A stretch of 11,875 nt of DNA, from positions 1-11,875 of the forward strand of contig JBEKYH010000162.1 of NCBI GenBank assembly GCA_049511115.1. Direction: 5' to 3'. This DNA is from JBEKYH01 sp049511115 (GTDB lineage Bacteria > Planctomycetota > Phycisphaerae > Tepidisphaerales > Tepidisphaeraceae). A program made the translations under genes and the position numbers. Positions 8,501 to 11,875 of the stretch are shown one piece after another (position 1 is the stretch's first letter; each line of letters begins with the position of its first letter). Below the pieces are notes generated by a model. That model saw nothing but the letters and a program-made list of their open reading frames with translations. It made no database searches and was not told where the DNA came from.

Positions 8501-9937
8501 GGTGGGGCGATCTCCACCAGCGCGCCCACGGTGTTGACCGATTGCACATTCACCTCAAATACTGCTCTCAATGCCGGCGCTGTTTACCTTTCCGGCGGCT
8601 CGGTTTTGATCAATTGCCTGTTCGTGGGAAATTCCGTTAGCGGCGACGGCGGCGCCGCGTATGTATTCGCTTCTACCAACCACGAGTCCTTGCTGCTCAA
8701 CTGCACGTTCAACGCGAACGAAGCCGCGAATGCCGGCGGGGCGGTTGTTATCACCGGTCAAGGGGCGACGGTTACGAATTGTATTTTGTATGGCGACGGA
8801 GCTCCCAGCGACACCGAGCTCTACGACGTCCCGCAGGCAAACATCACCTACAGCGACATTCAGCAAAGCGGCATTACCGGCATGGGCGACATCGACGCCG
8901 ACCCGATGTTTGCCGATGCGCCTGTCAACCTGCAGCTTGCTTCGGGCTCACCCTGCATCAACGCCGGCTCCAATGCGGCCGTGCCTGTCGCGGTGACCAC
9001 CGATATAGCAGGAAACCCGCGCATCTCCGGCGGAACCGTGGACATGGGCGCGTACGAGCTCCAGCCGGCCGGGGCGATCACCATTTACGTCGACCAGAGC
9101 GCCACCGGGCAAAACGACGGCCAGGACTGGGCCGACGCATTTACCTCGCTCGATTCGGCGCTCGGTTACGTCTCAGAGAATATTGGCAGCAATACACCCG
9201 TTGACATAGATGTCGCCGCGGGGACTTACGTGCCGTCAAATTCGAGCTTTGAAACACCCGGCATCAGCGGCAATCTCATGCTGATCGGCGGATACGCGCC
9301 GGGCGGGTCGGCCATGCCCAATCCCAATCAGAACGTCACGACGCTTTCCGAAGGAGGAGTAGCCACCAATTTCAACGTCATCATTGATGATTCTCCGTCT
9401 TTGACTCTCAGCGGTTTTACCGTCATCAATGGAAAAGCCAACGGCGGCAGCGATCCCCAGGATGCCGGCGGCGGGATAAACGTCGTTGCCACGAGCGGTT
9501 CGCTGACGATTTCCAATTGCAGTTTCATGGGAAACCAGGCGGTTGACGGTGGCGGCGCTATTTACGTGGCGAGCTCGATGGTGTCGCTGTCGGTGAGTGA
9601 TACCGAATTTGACAACAACTCGGCGACTGCCGCGACCAGCACCGGCGGGGCGGTCGATACGATGTCTGCCTCATCCACGTTCACCGGTTGCGTATTCGAG
9701 GGCAATACCGCTTCTTTCGGAGGCGCTATCGACGCCCAGCGGCCAGGGATTCATCAACTGCGCGTTCGTCGGCAATTCGACCCCTGGCTCCCTGGCATCG
9801 GCGATTGGCGCCTCTACCGCATCGCCGAGCATTCTCAACTGCACGTTCACCGACAACACCTCCAACGGCGGCGCGACGGTCGAGGCCGACACCAACAGCA
9901 CGGTGACGATTACCAATTGCATCCTCTATGGCGATGA
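5594..9937 (+). CDS. LEPR-XLL-leader surface protein with Pmp-like beta-helices and He_PIG domains (5' part, frame broken at 9735-9737)
   Basis: ATG 5594 is chosen because the frame has a TGA at 5492, no other ATG or GTG lies between, and it places LESRRLLSA at residues 28-36, where this leader motif is expected. Order: basic leader (1-36); beta-helix module A (57-512); three He_PIG domains (517-785); module B (786-1160); module C (from 1162). Each module opens with IYVD..ATG-type sequence followed by DWADA, runs through GGA(I/V), FxxN and NCTF rungs as in chlamydial Pmp proteins, and A and B end in a choice-of-anchor-Q motif (INAGSNAAVP, then DMGAYE). After Ala1381 the frame is lost: the last 66 residues are Arg/His-rich nonsense ending at TGA 9935-9937, while the real coding continues in another frame from 9738. 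The likely role is a cell-surface adhesin or matrix protein; the ligand is unknown. Restored, the gene would encode about 2,200 residues (inference from alignment to gene 1). Confidence 0.88.
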   Translation: MHHRGHRRGALWRVRALDRAVSFSVEELESRRLLSAGGAEGSPATHFATIPAGNITIYVDQNATGGNTGADWADAYTSLQTALSAAGADSPSSNNTITINVAEGTYSPGSSPTNTFQLLDDVTLNGGYPTGGAMTGNPTQFPTVLFGGVGVNETEVTATATDATAVLDGFTIENLEDFSNKSTANGGGMLIGTGSPTIDNCTFSEDYALNGGAVYNNGSPTFNNCTFSSDSCGDNGGAMYNAGSASAILNNCTFTDNDEAYNVGGAIADFSSSSLTMTNGSIDGAFSGALPNGPEGDGAGIYVQSTGTVSITNVTFDRNGDNGNGTAIDLVSSGTANITNCVFIDNSGSGTTAGGAIYTSSTGAFTLVDCAFTGNLGDVGQGMYVVQGSPSLINCTFSGNGSTFYDETGAAFYVAGGSPTLTNCILYGDTAEISGNPTVTDSDIEGDFTGTGNIGYDPMFSTVANGTQQLTAHSPAINAGSNAAVPGGVTTDAAGNPRIVGGVVDMGAYEFQGVNSAPVIVSGATAGFAMSATNSFTLIANAFPPATFMETPPLPAGVTLTNIGGSEATISGVPTGGTNVYNITIIASNGLTPDATQQFTLTIGVPPSISSTNSYTFTNGQTGSFTVTTTGTPTAALMETGALPTGVTFTDNGDGTATLSGTPAAGPGSIDDITITADNGIAPAGTQTFVLTVNGAPTITSSSVIFLQANDDEQDLTITTGGPTPAIAETGALPNGLTFTDNGDGTASIQGTPLASDLGTYTFVVTATNSFGTATQNVTLTVTPVMVYVDPSATGENDGQDWADAFTDLTTAFEEFSDADNNEAVQFNVAAGTYVPNNDNGNFNTFEIPEYGAFQLVGGFAPGGSPTPDPSQYVTTLSGGGTDYNVVISEATLSTVSGFTISDGDADGINSFQKEGAGIVVLAGTLTVVNCTFTSNMASTGGGAISTYQDNAPLTVNNSTFTGNSGAQDGGAISTSAPTVLTDCTFTSNTALNAGAVYLSGGSVLINCLFVGNSVSGDGGAAYVFASTNHESLLLNCTFNANEAANAGGAVVITGQGATVTNCILYGDGAPSDTELYDVPQANITYSDIQQSGITGMGDIDADPMFADAPVNLQLASGSPCINAGSNAAVPVAVTTDIAGNPRISGGTVDMGAYELQPAGAITIYVDQSATGQNDGQDWADAFTSLDSALGYVSENIGSNTPVDIDVAAGTYVPSNSSFETPGISGNLMLIGGYAPGGSAMPNPNQNVTTLSEGGVATNFNVIIDDSPSLTLSGFTVINGKANGGSDPQDAGGGINVVATSGSLTISNCSFMGNQAVDGGGAIYVASSMVSLSVSDTEFDNNSATAATSTGGAVDTMSASSTFTGCVFEGNTASFGGAIDAQRPGIHQLRVRRQFDPWLPGIGDWRLYRIAEHSQLHVHRQHLQRRRDGRGRHQQHGDDYQLHPLWR
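5675..5701 (+). other. LEPR-XLL-type export motif (LESRRLLSA) in the leader of gene 2
   Basis: Residues 28-36 read LESRRLLSA, preceded by VEE. The planctomycete LEPR-XLL domain has the consensus L-E-P-R-x-L-L near the N-terminus of large exported proteins. Here Ser replaces Pro. The stretch before it is strongly basic (MHHRGHRRGALWRVR) and lacks the uninterrupted hydrophobic core of a classical Sec signal peptide. The motif is established as a family signature; its exact processing is not something I can state from sequence. Confidence 0.8.
5762..7129 (+). repeat. Beta-helix module A (Pmp-like, choice-of-anchor-Q end)
   Basis: Gene 2 residues 57-512. It opens IYVDQNATGG, continues DWADAYTSLQTALS and VAEGTYSPG, then stacks rungs with NCTF, NCVF, DCAF and finally NCILYGD, alternating with GGA(V/M/I) turns. 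It closes with HSPAINAGSNAAVPGGV, GNPRIVGG and DMGAYEFQG. This is the standard layout of right-handed parallel beta-helix surface proteins with a choice-of-anchor-Q end. Seven rung cysteines occupy equivalent positions, plus one extra in SSDSCGDNG. Confidence 0.85.
7142..7948 (+). repeat. Three He_PIG domains between beta-helix modules A and B
   Basis: Starts at 7142, 7409 and 7679, ending at 7948: 267, 270 and 270 bases. The second and third carry the full F.DNGDGTA(T/S) core. The first is degenerate there (LTNIGGSEATISG). They separate modules A and B and probably act as a spacer stalk. Confidence 0.87.
7949..9073 (+). repeat. Beta-helix module B (Pmp-like, choice-of-anchor-Q end)
   Basis: Gene 2 residues 786-1160. 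It opens MVYVDPSATGENDGQDWADA, continues VAAGTYVPNN and FAPGGSPTPDPSQ, and has rungs with VNCTF, TDCTF, INCLF, LNCTF and TNCILYGD and GGAI/GGAV turns. It ends ASGSPCINAGSNAAVP, GNPRISGGTVDMGAYE. It resembles module C more than module A in its first 120 residues, pointing to a B/C duplication. Confidence 0.85.
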
Positions 9938-10199
9938 ATCGAGCGAAACATCCAGTGACGCATCGAGTTCTATCAACGTCACGTTCAGCGATGTGCAGGG
10001 CGGCGCCGCCGGCGTAAGTGGAAATATCAACGCTGATCCCAAATTCGTCAGCGCCCCATCCAACGTGGGGCTGGCGGCCGGTTCTCCCGCCATCAACGCG
10101 GGCAACGCCGCTGCGGTTCCCAACGCTGAAACGACGGACCTGGCGGGCAACCCGCGCGTTGTCAACGGCCAGGTGGACATGGGGGCGTTTGAATTCCAA
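9077..10199 (+). repeat. Beta-helix module C (Pmp-like), interrupted by the frameshift
   Basis: It opens ITIYVDQSATGQ, NDGQDWADAFTSL, VAAGTYVPSN, YAPGGSAMPNPNQ, then rungs SNCSF, TGCVF, and after the frame change at 9738 INCAF, LNCTF and TNCILYGD. It ends AGSPAINAGNAAAVP, GNPRVVNGQVDMGAFEF. Only when the two frames are joined does the module have the full length and the full set of rungs seen in A and B, which shows they are one domain. Confidence 0.85.
9735..9737 (+). other. Frameshift site: one extra base in a CCC run
   Basis: Upstream the frame reads GGAIDA, with GCC at 9734-9736. Skipping one C lets it continue S-G-Q-G-F-I-N-C-A-F from AGC 9738, matching the other beta-helix rungs. Without the skip the protein turns into basic nonsense and stops at 9935-9937. 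The simplest explanations are a one-base homopolymer sequencing/assembly error or a real inactivating insertion. Confidence 0.9.
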
Positions 10200-11875
10200 G
10201 GGGGGCAGTCGGCGCCCCAGATCACCAGCGCCTCCAGCACGACTTTTACGACTGGAACGGCAGGCTCGTTCACGGTCACCGCGACGGGCAATCGTACATT
10301 GACGCTGAGCGCGGTCAGCGTGCTGCCGCAAGGCGTGCTCTTTGTGGACAACGGCAACGGCACCGCGACGCTGTCCGGCACTCCGACCGCGCAGACGGGT
10401 GGAACCTATGTGTTGACCATCACGGCAGCCAACGGCGTGACGCCCAACGCCACGCAGAGTTTTACGCTGACGGTCGATCAGGCCCCGGCTATTACTAGTG
10501 CCGGCGCCTTTACCACCGGCACCGGCGCATCCTCGGCATTCACCGTGCAAACCACCGGCTTCCCCGATCCGGCGATCACCGAAACGGGTACTCTTCCCAC
10601 CGGATTCACGTTCACCGACAACGGCAATGGAACGGCGACGCTCGCCGAATCAACGTCGGCGGTGACCGGCGGGACATTCAGCTTCACCATCACCGCCAGC
10701 AATGGAATATCCACCCCGGCCAGCCAGTCATTTACGCTGTTCGTCTCGGCCCCGAAAATCCATATGACGTCCGGCGGCATCGTCTCGGTTACGGGCACTG
10801 GGGGCAATGCCTCCGGGTCGGTCTCCGTGTCGGGAGGCAATTTGATTGTCGCCATCAACGGGCAGCAGAAAACATTTGCGATCACGTCGACCAATTCCGT
10901 CAATATCGTCTTGGGAGATGGAAACGACACGCTGAGCATCGGCGCCGATGTTCCCGCGGTGAGCATCATGGGCGGGGCCGGCAACAACTCGATCGTGGCC
11001 GCCAGCGCCGACGCCACGATCCTCGGCGGCACCGGCAACGACACGATCATGACCACCGGCAAGGGCAGTTCGGTGTCGGCCAACGGCGGCGACAACGATC
11101 TCGTCGCCGACGCCAGACTGGAGACCGTCAAGGGCGGCAGCGGCCGGGACACGATTGACCCGCTCAAAGGCGGCGATTCTCTGCGCGGCGGAAGCGGCAC
11201 CAGTTTCTTCCTCGACGCCGGCTCCAAACATCCCGATACCCTTAACGGAGCGCGCGGATTCAGCTTCGCCCAGTACAACCCCGCCGATGTGATGAAGAAT
11301 ATTTTCGAGATCATCGATCCGCCCGCGCCGGCGGCTTCAGGGCCGAGCGCCGCGCAATTCCAGGCGGCGTCGAGCGAGCCGCTTGTCGGCGGACCGCTCG
11401 ACGCGACGGACGAGGTCACCGCGAGCGTCTCGGACGGTCAACTGAATGTCGTCGGCACACCCGCGGCGGATGTCATTTCCGTGACGCTGAATACAGCGGG
11501 GACGAAGCTTAGAGTGGAAGGCGATGGGCAGACCATCGGCACGTTTGCATTAGCCGGCTTGACCGGCATCCACGCCAACGGCGGCCCCGGCGCGGACTCC
11601 ATTTCGATCGGCTCAACGGTGACATTGCCGGCGACTCTATTGGGCAACGGCGGCGCCGACACTCTGGTCGGCGGCGGTGGGGACAACGTCCTGATCGGCG
11701 GCGCCGGCGGGGATTCACTGGTCGGGGGCGCGGGGACGAACCTGCTTGTCCCTGACGGCAACACGTCTTTCCTTACCGGCCCGGCCGGAAACGACACGCT
11801 GGACGGCGGGACCGGTTTCTCCATCGCCGATTTTTCGCGGCGGACTGACGCGCTCACGCTCTCCAACAACGGTGT
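9738..11875 (+). CDS. 3' continuation of gene 2 in the restored frame: end of module C, two He_PIG domains, RTX-like cassette (runs off the window)
   Basis: The frame is open for 712 full codons from 9738 to the window edge with no stop. It completes beta-helix module C (to 10199), then has two He_PIG domains (10212-10748) and an RTX-like cassette (10752 on) closely related to that of gene 1. It has no start codon context of its own. It is the remainder of the gene beginning at 5594, not a separate gene. In the alignment to gene 1, the window edge corresponds to about position 5078 there, so roughly 320 more bases of coding are expected downstream (inference). No cysteine occurs after the last beta-helix rung. 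Confidence 0.87.
10212..10748 (+). repeat. Two He_PIG domains after beta-helix module C
   Basis: Starts at 10212 and 10482, again 270 bases apart; the second is 267 bases long. The first has a full VDNGNGTATLSGTPT core and ends FTLTVDQ, exactly like the gene 1 copies. The second has TDNGNGTATLAEST, losing the usual SGTP. The pair joins the solenoid to the RTX-like cassette, as the nine-copy array does in gene 1. Confidence 0.88.
10752..11875 (+). repeat. C-terminal RTX-like cassette of gene 2 (paralogue of 3949-5078), partial
   Basis: It aligns along its whole visible length with gene 1 (offset about 6,800 bases, with small indels). First half: NSVNIVLGDGNDTLSIGAD, GGTGNDTIM, then FSFAQYNPADVMKNIFE matching FNFAQFNPTD-like sequence of gene 1. 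Second half: ADVISVTLNTAGTKL, GLTGIHANGGPGADSIS, GNGGADTLV, GPAGNDTLD, FSIADFSRRTDALTLSNNG. The last 166 aligned residues are about 80% identical by eye. The nonapeptides match hemolysin-type calcium-binding repeats, with several degenerate units. Confidence 0.87.

Noticed and set aside
9728..9745. Programmed +1 frameshifting at the CCC run
   Set aside because: No known slippery context, no in-frame stop at the shift point, and no stimulatory structure seen; an indel is simpler.

Overview
The window is GC-rich and holds essentially two very large, co-directional (+ strand) genes for modular, repeat-built extracellular proteins, separated by a 193-base gap. The best taxonomic clue is the N-terminus of the second gene. 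A short basic leader is followed by a LEPR-XLL-type motif (LESRRLLSA, residues 28-36), which is typical of exported proteins of Planctomycetota, above all Phycisphaerae-like lineages. The combination of Chlamydia-Pmp-like beta-helices, choice-of-anchor-Q endings, He_PIG (putative Ig) repeats and RTX-like glycine/aspartate repeats fits the same phylum. The finer placement is a guess.

Layout. (1) Positions 1-5400: the 3' part of a gene whose start lies upstream. It encodes a 253-codon-period beta-strand repeat (two copies visible), an autotransporter-type end segment, nine He_PIG domains (eight consecutive starts exactly 90 codons apart), and a C-terminal cassette of RTX-like repeats ending at TAG 5398-5400. 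(2) Positions 5401-5593: an intergenic gap with no convincing gene, terminator or promoter. (3) Positions 5594 to beyond 11875: a gene starting with the LEPR-XLL leader, then beta-helix module A, three He_PIG domains, beta-helix modules B and C, two He_PIG domains, and a C-terminal cassette closely related to that of gene 1. One extra base in a CCC run at 9735-9737 breaks its reading frame. The first frame ends at TGA 9935-9937 after 66 nonsense residues, while the true frame continues open from 9738 to the window edge.

How they fit together. The two proteins share a C-terminal half (He_PIG plus a duplicated RTX-like cassette, about 80% identical by eye in the last 166 aligned residues) but carry unrelated N-terminal beta-solenoids. 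This looks like a paralogous pair of surface, matrix or adhesin-like proteins made by swapping N-terminal modules onto a common C-terminal stalk/anchor. No enzyme, transporter, RNA gene, mobile element or CRISPR array is visible. The points worth following up are the shared cassette, the strict 90-codon periodicity, the near-identical tandem duplication, the cysteine ladder confined to the beta-helices, and the single-base frameshift.
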